Shown: positions 47,901-57,479 of the stretch, piece by piece
How the letters are laid out: each line of letters opens with the position of its first letter
How positions within the stretch are numbered: the stretch's first letter is position 1
NCBI GenBank assembly: GCA_022539475.1
Contig: VCMS01000035.1
Span: 88,436-152,435, forward strand
Reading direction: 5' to 3'
Length of the DNA: 64,000 bases
From: Gracilaria domingensis
Taxonomy: Eukaryota; Rhodophyta; Florideophyceae; Gracilariales; Gracilariaceae
Notes under the pieces: model-generated
Seen by the model: the letters and a program-made list of their open reading frames with translations, nothing else
Told to the model about the DNA's origin: nothing
Databases searched by the model: none
Program-made: the position numbers and the translations under genes

Positions 47901-48854
47901 CTACAAGGGGATCCAAACCCAACCAGACCCCCTGCTGACTATCTGAGGATAATTGTGGCTGGATGGAGACTCTCTGAATGGCTTTCCTCTGTCAGCACGA
48001 GTACGAACGATCTACAGAAGGTCGCATGGAACCTACCACATGTTTACCTTGGAACTTTCAAGAGACATGGGCCGTACATAACCGAGGGTCTTCTTACTAA
48101 GCTGGTCTCATTGACAGGAAGAGTGAACCCTTTAATTATACCGCTTGTGGCTCAGTAATTTGTCTTTTAATACTATCACTTTGCGGTGGCTCGCTATGGA
48201 CATCTTCCCCCACAAAGAACTTACGGGGTGGAAGTGTCAAGCTTCCTGCAGCAGATTGAAGCTGGAGAGGCTTTCGAGATCGATCTGGTATATGATCAAG
48301 ATCGCGGTGACGTACCTCCTCCACTCCAGATTGAAGACACCACCCCAATAACGCCGGCTCTTCTTGCAATGGCTATAATTGTTGACTACGAAGTCTAAAA
48401 CCAGGACGTAAACTACTTGGAAATGGAAATCGGTGGGTGTACACTTGAGAATTGGCTCTCCCCATTAGATTGTGAGAACTGCGAGAAGAATTGCATCGTT
48501 TGGAATTGCTTTCATCTCTGCTTGAGCATCCACTTGATCTACGGCCAATACTTCACGCAATATGCACACGTAATGTTAGGAAGACTGGCTAGAAGATTGC
48601 ATCCGCAAATGAACCGGCTTTGGGCGGACAGGACGATCTTCTTTCTCTATCACTACGTCATAGGAAAGTACGGACATTTACCACCCACAGCCACACATGA
48701 AGAACAAGTCGAAGAGTACATACGTCGTATTGAACGACATGAAGACTTCTCTGTTGAGTTCGAACCGGATCCCGAGTACCCAGAACCTCTCTATCTTTTC
48801 AGGAATACCACCGAGGAAATTTTTAGGGACGGACCAATTCCTCCCTTGGCATAG
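47901..48854 (+). pseudogene. 3' extension of the gypsy polyprotein with a duplicated unknown domain
   Basis: After integrase the same frame continues to a stop at 48,852-48,854, with stops at 48,156, 48,171 and 48,396. Two related domains are visible. The first (about 48,040-48,398) has FAVARYGHLPPQ, then FLQQIEAGEAFEIDL and PALLA. The second (about 48,500-48,854) has YHYVIGKYGHLPPT, then YIRRIERHEDFSVEF and PPLA. Position is that of envelope-like or accessory ORFs in some gypsy elements, but no signal peptide or fusion-type region is seen. Unknown function. Confidence 0.6.
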
Positions 48855-48889
48855 GCTACATGCTTGGTCGCCCAGGCGTAGCGACCGCT

Positions 48890-48900
48890 AAGTGGGGGAG
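48890..48900 (+). promoter_or_regulatory. Polypurine tract before right LTR
   Basis: AAGTGGGGGAG immediately precedes the TG of the right LTR, the expected primer site for plus-strand synthesis. Confidence 0.7.
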
Positions 48901-48902
48901 TG

Positions 48903-51005
48903 TGTGGTGGCGGTTTAGGGGTAGGTGTCCCAGGGATCTCCTGGGATACCCCCCGGAATTTTTTCGCCAGCTCATCCTCATCGGCAACCAATCGTGTGCG
49001 AAAGTCGGTGCGCCGGCGGGCGCGGCGCATCATGGACACGCCGCGCCAGCTGGCGCAGCACAGCAATCAAGTCGCCGCTCCAGCGGGCGCGGCGCATCGT
49101 GGAGACGCCGCGCCGGCGGGCGCGGCGCATCATGGAAACGTCGCGCCGGCTGGCGCGGCACCGCAAGCAAGTCGCCGCGCCGGCGGGCGTGGCGCATTAT
49201 GGAGACGCCGCGCCGGCTGGCGCGGCGCATAAGTCAAGTCTCCGCGTCAGCGGGAGCGGCGCATCATGGAAAGGTCGCGCCGGCTGGCCCGGCACCGCAA
49301 GCAAGTCGCCGTGCCGACGGGCTCGGAGCATTATGGAGACGTCGCGCCGGCTGGCGCCGCGCATCATGGGTACGCCGCGCCGCGCTGGCGTGGCGCAAAA
49401 GAGAGTAGGCGTGACGGCTGCGGCGGCGCAGTCAGGAGACGACGCGCCGCGCCACGCCGGCTTGTTGCATAGGAATAAGAGACGTGTGCTACTACTGGTG
49501 ATGCTAGGCATGAGTGGAACACGTTTATTCGCAAGGCAAAAGCGGGGGCATGAAGAAAGAAAGCTGTGAAGCAGATCGTTAGGCCCAATACTCAGTGGAG
49601 ATGACTCAAGTTGCGGCGGATTGGTGCGAGGCCCCCCCTCCGTTCCTGCTCCATGAGTCGTCACTCGTCTTCTGCTTCTTGATGGCAGGAGGGCCAGCGC
49701 TACCGACCGTGTCGCGCGCCACCTGGCGCACCCTGTTCACCACGGCAGTGCGACGCGATGAACGTCGCGCTAACGCGGCGAGCGTTAGACCGAAACCCAG
49801 GCCACGCACAAACAAAGCCGGCAGAGCCTGTACACCGTCATAAAGGTCTACTGCCTCTCTCGCTTCACCAGACAACAGGCGATACAGAACAAGCTCAAAG
49901 TCCGCGATTTCGGCTTCAACCCGTTTCGCAATATCGGTAGCGAGATCTGCTTCGGCTTCCTCGTTAGCAACGGCATCACTACCGACCTCTTCCGCTTCAT
50001 GCTCTATCAATGTGGACCGTGCACGCGGAACGTTAGGATTGTCCGTATCATCATCGGTGACCGTATCTAGAACTTGCTTAGCAGACATTTTTCAATTACC
50101 CAGGGAGGGGCTGAACTTCAGATGAAGAAAGAACCAACGTGACTCGCGGCGAGAGACGGTATCATGAGGTAGTTATACCAGGAAGCAACAGAATATCAGA
50201 TGATTCTGACAAGATGCATCCAAATAACCATCACGCCAAGGAAACTTTGGCCAACCCCCATGCACCATAACGAAGCAGCTTAAACTGACATTATGGTGTG
50301 TCATGGAATTGAGAAGTACCTAAACAAGACAACTTGTTTTATGCCCAATTAAGGAAACGTCAAGGAAATTCGTGCTGCGCCTTGAAGGGTTGGAATATAG
50401 AAAACAAGCAACATCAGAAGACATGACAAAATCCTAGGTTCTACATAAACCCCGAGTTGTAGCGCCAGTCTCGAACTCGACTCGGGCAGACCACTTCTCC
50501 CCTCACGACGACCCCCCAACCCTCTCTCATCCCTTTCCCTCTCTGTCGTGGACCCTCTCCTTCGGCATCCCCACTTCCCTTTAGCACAGTCTGTGCTTCC
50601 TTGCCATCAACGTTCTCCCTCTCCCCCTTTCTTTCTCTCTACGGGCGGCTCGGTCTCCCGCCCCCCTTCCTTGGAGTTGTAGTGTGTGGCCCTCCGTTGG
50701 GCTCGTCTGCACACTGCGACGGTTCTCATCGTACCGACGCCCTTGTTCCCCCTACTAACATGGGACGCGCGGTGCATCTGCTAGTTACTTGGCCTGCGTC
50801 TCTGTCGTCGGTCGCTGATTTCGACGTGAACATTGAGACAGGCTTTGTCGCTCTAGTTCTGTTGTTCGGCTGTTGCGTTTATTGCTGAGCTACCGTATTA
50901 TCTTTTGCCGTTCAGACTGGTACTCTCGGGCATTTGCTGTGTTGCTCTTCTTGGCTTAGTCACCATCCGCGCCGTTCCGTTTAATTAAGAAAAATGGAGC
51001 CCACA
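48903..51005 (+). repeat. Right LTR of gypsy element (about 2,103 bp)
   Basis: Begins TGTGGTGGCGG and ends GGAGCCCACA, followed by the target duplication TTTAT. It has about six 66-bp GC-rich units (48,999-49,395), two more than the left LTR. Otherwise it is nearly identical through the antisense ORF and CT-rich third. Confidence 0.95.
49606..50088 (-). CDS. Antisense ORF inside right LTR, 160 aa, unknown
   Basis: Same ORF as 25,339-25,821, intact from ATG 50,088. Differences from the left copy are single-residue (for example A6V, T19N, C85G, L89P, F107L), with no stops or frameshifts. The hydrophobic stretch at residues 87-107 carries a proline here. Transcription would run from inside the LTR toward the retroelement interior. 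Function unknown. Confidence 0.5.
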   Translation of the reverse strand: MSAKQVLDTVTDDDTDNPNVPRARSTLIEHEAEEVGSDAVANEEAEADLATDIAKRVEAEIADFELVLYRLLSGEAREAVDLYDGVQALPALFVRGLGFGLTLAALARRSSRRTAVVNRVRQVARDTVGSAGPPAIKKQKTSDDSWSRNGGGASHQSAAT

Positions 51006-51169
51006 TTTATGTTTGCTTTATTACTATATTTATATTGGAATTGACTTTGAAATAAAATGTATTACCTGGATGAATTGCGATACAAATGTGACACCAATAA
51101 TTATATTATACTATTTAGGAGATTTATAGAAGAGAAATGAGGGAAATATTTGGTTTGACCGAAAAGGAA
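51006..51169 (+). mobile_element. Internal 3' remainder of the old gag-only element
   Basis: The 164 bases between the gypsy insertion and the right LTR of the older element are AT-rich and non-coding, and end in a purine-rich GAAAAGGAA just before the LTR. Confidence 0.6.
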
Positions 51170-52040
51170 TGAGTATGAAATATTATTATGGCTATTAGAG
51201 CAATCAAACTCTCTTTAGACATATTTAATTATTATGCTTAGAGTATTACGTGGCCAATAACGTGGCCACCAAATTATTGTGCGGTACTTTCCGGGTTTTA
51301 TTAGTAGTATAAAAGGAAAAAAACTTGCTTTGGTCTACCAGGAGTGTCGAAGTCTGTCGACTCGCGGTTCGCTAGCTCCTTCAGGAGCTAGAGTTCCGGA
51401 CTAACGAGGCACAGTGTCCCGGCGCCCGGGCGGCGCTGTTCTACTGAAAAACGATTGGAAGCACAGTAGCGGCCCTCGGCAGGACTGCATGTGGGGACAA
51501 GACTAACGGCCCCCGGTGGGGCTGCGTCGAGTTGGTCGTCAAAGACCGATAGAAACATTAGTATAGTTGTAGAAGATAGTTTGCTGATGATTGATGGTTA
51601 AAGACAGTGAAGTCGTTCAACGACAATTAGCTTTCTACCTATGTACTGCTTTGAGATAGCGTAAACCTGCCTAACCGCGTATCTCCCCGCTGAGCCAGAT
51701 TAGTTACAGGAGCTCTTAAACAGACGCATATGCGTCTCTAATAAATCAAATACAGTACATTCCCGATATATATTTCTCTCGAGAGATATATACAGTATCT
51801 CTATCAATGCAGTTGAGACTCCACTGCCACAAAACACAAATCTCACTCTTCTGACCGCCAGTATGGAAAAACCACTGAGCAAATCCGGCGCTCTTGCCTG
51901 GTCTTCTGTACTGTGTCTCAACTCATTTATAGCCAGGGTCCCAAAGAACCCGACATCGAAATTCATATCTCAAACATTTTTCATCAACACATTCGACAAG
52001 GAGAGTTCACCCAAGCCTAATTACAACCACCCTCTTTTTA
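51170..52040 (+). mobile_element. Right LTR of the old element, split by a solo LTR
   Basis: 51,170-51,344 and 51,999-52,040 together match the left LTR at 23,556-23,768. A TATA-like GTATAAAAGG lies at about 51,308-51,317. The interruption is the element at 51,345-51,998. Confidence 0.75.
51345..51998 (+). mobile_element. Solo LTR, 654 bp, inserted in an older LTR
   Basis: Begins TGTCGAAGTC, ends ACATTCGACA, so the tips form a short inverted repeat TGTCGA/TCGACA. The 5-bp duplication AGGAG is exact at 51,340-51,344 and 51,999-52,003. Removing it restores the older LTR sequence. No internal region is present, so it is a recombined solo LTR. Confidence 0.9.
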
Positions 52041-52956
52041 CTGTTTGTTCGATATACAATTTTGTTCCGCTAGTTTTGCCCGCCTCTAGCTACACAGGTA
52101 GCATAATTGTGTGTCTGCAGACATTGCCGATCGGGTTACATCATTAAACGTGACGACATGACGGTGCTTGTTTTTTTTCTAGAAAAAGAGAGGGTGAATC
52201 AAGAACACAAGGGTCGGACGCAATAAATTGGATTGGATCAGTATTGCAATACGGGTATTGCAATACGGTTTTGCTCGGCAAGGGGGTGAGAAAACTTTGT
52301 ATTGCTTCCTGAGAGACTTGTATTCGTTCAAGAGAGCAATACATATATAATATTGTGAACAATGTTTACAGTACTATATCTGTATTGCTCAAAGCGTTGA
52401 CACATTCTCTACAGTATTTCTATAGCACACTATGCTTGAAAGTCTGTTCTAAAAAGATGATAGCACTCAGATGTCTACAACACTGGATTTATAGGAAAGC
52501 ACCAGCAAATTTGGTGTGCATACAGTTACTGAGGCTTTACGTTTGCTAAAGAGCGCAGGGTTGCACGAAGACAGCATGAAGACAGTTTTCAAATTCAACT
52601 TGATAGTCGAAACTTGAAGCAACTTCTGCATAGATTGATTGCTTCCGTTCTTGCTCGTCTTCTTGGTATTGCTTGAGACTTTCCAATATATTGGTTCTTT
52701 TCTAGTAAAGATTCCAATAATATACTGGTATTGGATATTAGTTTGAAGTCTCTAAAAGGCTCCAATAATATTGTTCCGACCCCTGCAAGAACATCAATGT
52801 TTTAACTCCAACTCTTCAGAGGAGAACATTCGTGATTTGCGTCGAATTAAAGTTTTCTTCGTATTCGCACCATCAATTAATATGAATACAACAAATGGAA
52901 TTTCTGAGAAGGTTTCTGAAGCTCGAGGAATTTGAGAGTCTTTATGCATTTCGGGG
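52041..52956. other. Gene-free, AT-rich spacer
   Basis: Contains repeated palindromic words TATTGCAATAC (52,243-52,270) and many scattered GCAATAC words. No gene is supported. It probably includes the 3' flank of the gene ending at 52,957. Confidence 0.5.
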
Positions 52957-54784
52957 TCAGATTAGACGTTTGGAAACTTTGAAGTAAATCAAACATACAA
53001 CGCCAAATAAAAAGGGAAGCACGACAAAAATTAAGAGCAAGAGAGCTGTATGTGCTGTTCGAAATCTTATATCTCGGCGCTGATTTACACATTCCGGGGC
53101 ATATCTGTTTTGGAGTTCTTGTATCTGATAAGAGCGAAGAGTGAGAACAAATTTGTTAAACTTTCTGAGTTTTGGATAAGTACAGTGATATGGAGATGCT
53201 TACCGCTCCGTTGATGCGTAGAGAGACAAGCTTTCGATCGAACTCGTCTATATAATCCTGATCTACGTTTGAATTGAAAATCCAACGACTGTTAAATTCA
53301 TAAATGTTAGAATCGAGCTCTAGTACCGTATATTGTTCTGTTTCAATTCGAATAATAAATATGTCAGAATGTACGTATGTTTCAGTTCGGGAAAGCACTT
53401 CTGCCTTGGTTTTTTTTGAGCCGTACCACAAAGATCTTCTTCACTCAGAATGAAGTCTGCTGCCAGTTTGTAGGTCAGAACAAAGTTCACTGGGGAGTCT
53501 GCTTTGAGAAGGGAGAAGCAGTCATCGATCGAATTTTGCATTTCAAAATTTCCCGTATTCTTGGCCTTCAAAACTATTGAAACAACGGAATATTAGAGAA
53601 GTGCTCATTACCTTGGAGGTCATTCTTTTCGAGTTTGGAGAATTTGACGGTGTGTGGTGTGACATACCTTTCCTTTCAGCAACCTCAGACAATACGCTGT
53701 TATTTTGAACGCAGTACTCGGATTTGTCTTCAATGTTTTCAAATTCGAATGGAAGTCGTTTGCTCGACAGAGCCTGCCTCTCTGAAAGATCGTTAACTGC
53801 ACCAGCCTCCAAAAATAAGAAAAAGATTATGGCAATTGAGAATATGGAGAATCTCAACAAAGAGGTTATCACAGCGTACTTCATTGGTATAAACGTTTTT
53901 CCTTTTTCCACATTCCGTTTTGACTCGCTTGATGTCGAAAGACCTGCTGTAGAAGGTATTGAGTTCTCTGTGTCGCGTTCAGACATATTATGCTGATTGC
54001 TTTTCGAAACCCTACGCAATCTATGTACTTCATCTGCGTGATCATATGCTCCTGTGAGGATGAAAAAATAAGAAAGTTTCCGATACTTCTCCACAAGGAC
54101 GACGCGAAAAAATATCGCCGCTGCAAAGAGCGCGCAAATTAATATGATTGCGAAAAGGAACCACAGAGCTTGCGTTTCGAAGGGCTCGAAAACAAGTAAC
54201 GCTTTCTTCCATTCACGTTGTTCTGAAAATGAACCAACGACAACAATCTTGTCGTCAAGCCATGCACCACTCTCTCGATGCCTACATTTTTCAAGAGTTG
54301 CTTCAGCGATTGGACCGATGGCGAAACGGAAGTTCTGCGTTAATGCCTTTTCTGACTGAATATAATGCATCAATTCACGGTGCCCACAGTCTTCATCACT
54401 AACAAATAAGCACAACTCTTTTTCATTGGAAAAAGTCTGGCTAAAGATGTCCAACACCGGACCGGAAATGTGAGGATACTCCTTTCTGATACTGGTACAC
54501 AGCACAGGTTCTTTTGGTAATTCATTTTTTCGGCTGTTTATCAACCCTGGTTCCAGTCGTAGAATGTAACAGATGTTATCCTGACATTGGTCGACAACGC
54601 GCTGTTGCCTTGCTTTTGAATTCGTGAAGTTAAGACAATCAAGATTTTCAAATTCCTTCATACATTCCGATACATTGTATTCATCGCAATTATCAACAAA
54701 CCAAGTGGGGCACCTGCTATGCACGGACACGACGGGTAACATGCATCCATACCATATAATTAGCCTTGTGCGGCTGAAGTCCAT
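52957..54784 (-). CDS. Three-pass membrane protein, iGluR-like layout, paralogue 1 (4 exons, 521 aa)
   Basis: Exons 54,784-53,668, 53,573-53,427, 53,337-53,204 and 53,124-52,957 join with consistent phases. Donors GTATGT, GTACGG and GTAAGC pair with acceptors CAATAG, AAACAG and TATCAG. Residues 1-22 look like a signal peptide. A cysteine-rich outer domain precedes FEPFETQALW and a first helix at about 205-230. A hydrophilic loop with no second hydrophobic segment leads to a second helix at about 308-328 ending FLEAGAVNDL. A second outer part and a last helix at about 491-513 follow. The order (binding lobe, helix, helix, lobe, helix) is that of ionotropic glutamate receptors without the pore loop. 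The family link is inferred. A protein of unknown family is the alternative. Confidence 0.65.
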
Positions 54785-55526
54785 AGTCTTCAGATTCTAT
54801 ACCTTATATTGCATTTGTGAGAGACTGAAGCTGGTGGTTTGTAGTTTTGGCGGCACGCAACAGAGAATTGCTTACTCCCAGCAGAGAAGATTTGGTGCGA
54901 TTGATAAATCGCAGAGCGCGAAAGAGACTTGGTTATAAGGGTTCCGCGTGCAAGGCTCCTTGGCATCAACGTGCATTTAAGAAACGTTATTCAAATTATG
55001 GGACTACTACGGCTTTTTCAATTTAATGAAAGCAATCAACGGGCCTCGGAGAAAACTAAGGGCTTTCGGACAACACAAGCAATTGCTTGCTTACTCAATG
55101 ACCTTAGTGTTTTTTGGGACTATTGATATTGATATCGAAAGGTACAACAAGACGCTGGACGTGAAATTGAGATGTGAAAGCATGGAGAATGTTACGAAAG
55201 TTATTGCATGATAATAGGGATTTCTGTTTGTGAACCACAATGCTGCTCTACTTCCTGTCGGACTTCTATTTCAAGTTCTGTGGTTTTATGCCCCAAACAA
55301 CGCCATTGACAAAAGGTCATTCTCGCATTGAATGTTGTAAGCGCTTCTTACATGAATTGTATATGTTACTCTGGGACATATGAAGGAAGTTCTTTAACCT
55401 CCATGTGAAGCACGCAAGACATATATAGTATAGATATTAAGTTTCAATTCATCCCGATGATAGTGTTTTTAATCGTAACTGCAACGTTGCAGACCTGATG
55501 CGAAGCCATCTTTCTGTTCTATTCTG

Positions 55527-57377
55527 TTACGCGCTTTCTTTCTTATCATTTCCCTTTTCTGTCCTGTTTGCTTTCTTCTGAAATACATTCAAACACCAAA
55601 GATTATTCTCCCATTCGAATTTAAGTCTTCCCCATAATAAAAGCATCAAGAAAGCTATAGCAAGCGGTAAAAACGCAAAAATGCATAAACAAAGGGCGAG
55701 CACTGACATTGTAATTTTTTTCTTCGGTTTCGGCTTTATGTCGTCCTTCAGCCATTCTGTAAGCTGTTTAAGAGTCATTAAGTTCAGTTAGAATTTCTGT
55801 AAGACTTTTCGTTTTCAAAGGTGGTAAAGAGAGAGCTTACATTTCCTTCGACGCGATTCTGGACAATTCCAATGTTAATCTTCGAAAGAGTATCTGTGAA
55901 ATTCGGGTCACCATTCTTTTCAGGCTTTTTAAACAACCAACCGCTATTAAAACGATAGATGTCATCCTCCAATTCAAAAATTTCAAGCCGAGTCTTTCGG
56001 TACAAAAATCGCTGTTAAAAAATTGATATAACAGAATAATAAATTAATGCATGTATAGAAAATGACTCACCTGAGGGCTTGCAGCATTTTGTACTTCAAT
56101 CTGATGCTTGGCTTCTCTTTCGTAGGAAACTGCAAAACGAACTGGATCGTTTTTGTTCTTGATTCTGTTCAAACATTGCTTGAGTCCATCTGCTTCTTGC
56201 CACCGAAGTTCTTCATCTTCGCTGATTTCGTTTCTTGGATCAACTTTGAATGCATGCAAAAAAAAATTGTCAGATCGGCAGGCGTAAAATGGATTAGTGA
56301 TTTCAATTTGATGAAACTCAGAGACGTACCTCTATTGCGCCAGACGTTGGCAAGTGCTGAGTCTTTCATCACGCAGTACCTCGGCAGTTTTCCCCTGGAT
56401 ATGGAACCAACAGATCTTTTTGAAATAGTAGAAGAGTTTCGAAAGAATAACAGGTTAACTAGGCCCGCCTCATAAAAAATCAGGAAAATCAAAAACGCTG
56501 CCTTAAGCGAAAATCTGAATATAGAGGCCAAAAAAGTTAACCTTGTAATGTTTTCCTTGTATTCGTGCGATAGATTGCTCTCCTTGCTTTCATTAAAGAG
56601 ATTTGATTCCAAAACGTTTCCTTCATCTCCTGTAACGAGAAAGTATGATGCAGCAGCCTTGTGTGGAACTTTCTGCCAGTGAATCATCCCGCCAAGGAAG
56701 CAGAACATGACAATATGCACGGCAAAAATGGCAGCGAAACAAATCCAGGCATTCGTAGAAAATGGGTTAGTTGCAGTAAACCATGGATCTTCAGTCGGAA
56801 TGGAGGAAGAATTTCCAACTATAACCATTCGGTCATCCAGCCATGAGCTGCTTGGGACATGATGACATTTTCTTTGGGGGGTTTCTAACATTGGACCACC
56901 AGCAGAAAACATGTATTCTGTGTCACTTGCAACTAAATGCTGCATCATGTTCCAGGTACAGCCAGAATCATCTCCAACCCATACGCAATATAAATCACCA
57001 GCCACGGTCTCATTGAACAAACCGACAAGGCTTCCACTAATACTTCTATTAGAACTCTCTTTGCATTTGAACGGCGTTGAAATATTCTTTCGCTTCATTC
57101 GGTCCTCTGGAATGATGACGATGGGCGCTTCTTGCTTTAAAAGGAAACAGACATTTTGTGTGCAATGATCATCGAAACTTTTGCTATTCCTGGAGAGTTC
57201 CGGAACGCACTTACCATTATAACAAGCAGTGGGATTGTATTTCTCGCAATTAAAACTTCCCTCACCAATTTGATTGCAATACTTGTCAGTCTCTTCCTCA
57301 AGGGTTTCATGTGCTAAAGAGAAAATCAAAACGATTGCGAACACGACTGCAGAGAGATACAATTTGAAGTAGGCCAT
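55527..57377 (-). CDS. Three-pass membrane protein, iGluR-like layout, paralogue 2 (4 exons, 542 aa)
   Basis: Exons 57,377-56,330, 56,243-56,071, 56,011-55,841 and 55,763-55,527 give one open frame. Introns are 86, 59 and 77 bases (GTACGT/CAAAG, GTGAGT/AACAG, GTAAGC/AACAG). I chose ATG 57,377 over the upstream in-frame 57,479 because it starts directly with a signal peptide (MAYFKLYLSAVVFAIVLIF). Shared with paralogue 1: outer cysteines, SSSWLDDRMVIVG (paralogue 1: GAWLDDKIVVVG), a pre-helix NPFSTNAW, helices at about 208-230 and 289-310 (EAGLVNLL), YRFNSGWLF late in the second lobe, and a last helix at about 481-508. The exon pattern is nearly the same, so the pair arose by tandem duplication. 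Likely role: ligand sensing at a membrane, unproven. Confidence 0.7.
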
Positions 57378-57479
57378 GACGGTTACCTTCTCTCCAAATG
57401 CACAAAGTGTTTTGAGCACTGTGTGTCGTTGGAAGCGCGAGGGCAAATCCTCGGGTGCAAGTATCTGCTCATAAAGCAC

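Larger units (their letters stand above)
24774..51005 (+). mobile_element. Ty3/gypsy LTR retrotransposon, 26.2 kb including a nested 15.1-kb insertion
   Basis: Two LTRs (24,774-26,740 and 48,903-51,005) flank a gag-pol frame split by a DNA transposon. The 5-bp target duplication TTTAT is exact at 24,769-24,773 and 51,006-51,010. LTRs start TG and end CA. A primer-binding-site-like TGGTACTCTCGAGG follows the left LTR, and a purine tract AAGTGGGGGAG precedes the right one. The domain order Gag, zinc knuckles, protease, RT, RNase H, integrase is that of Ty3/gypsy. No chromodomain is visible after integrase. Without the insertion the element is about 11.1 kb. The LTRs are very similar to each other, so the insertion is fairly young. 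Confidence 0.95.

Noticed and set aside
47445-48854. Independent second gypsy element at 47 kb
   Set aside because: The frame, the TA duplication and the single pair of LTRs with TTTAT show it is the continuation of the element beginning at 24,774.
57377-57479. Upstream in-frame start for membrane paralogue 2
   Set aside because: The added 34 residues are hydrophilic and would bury the signal peptide.
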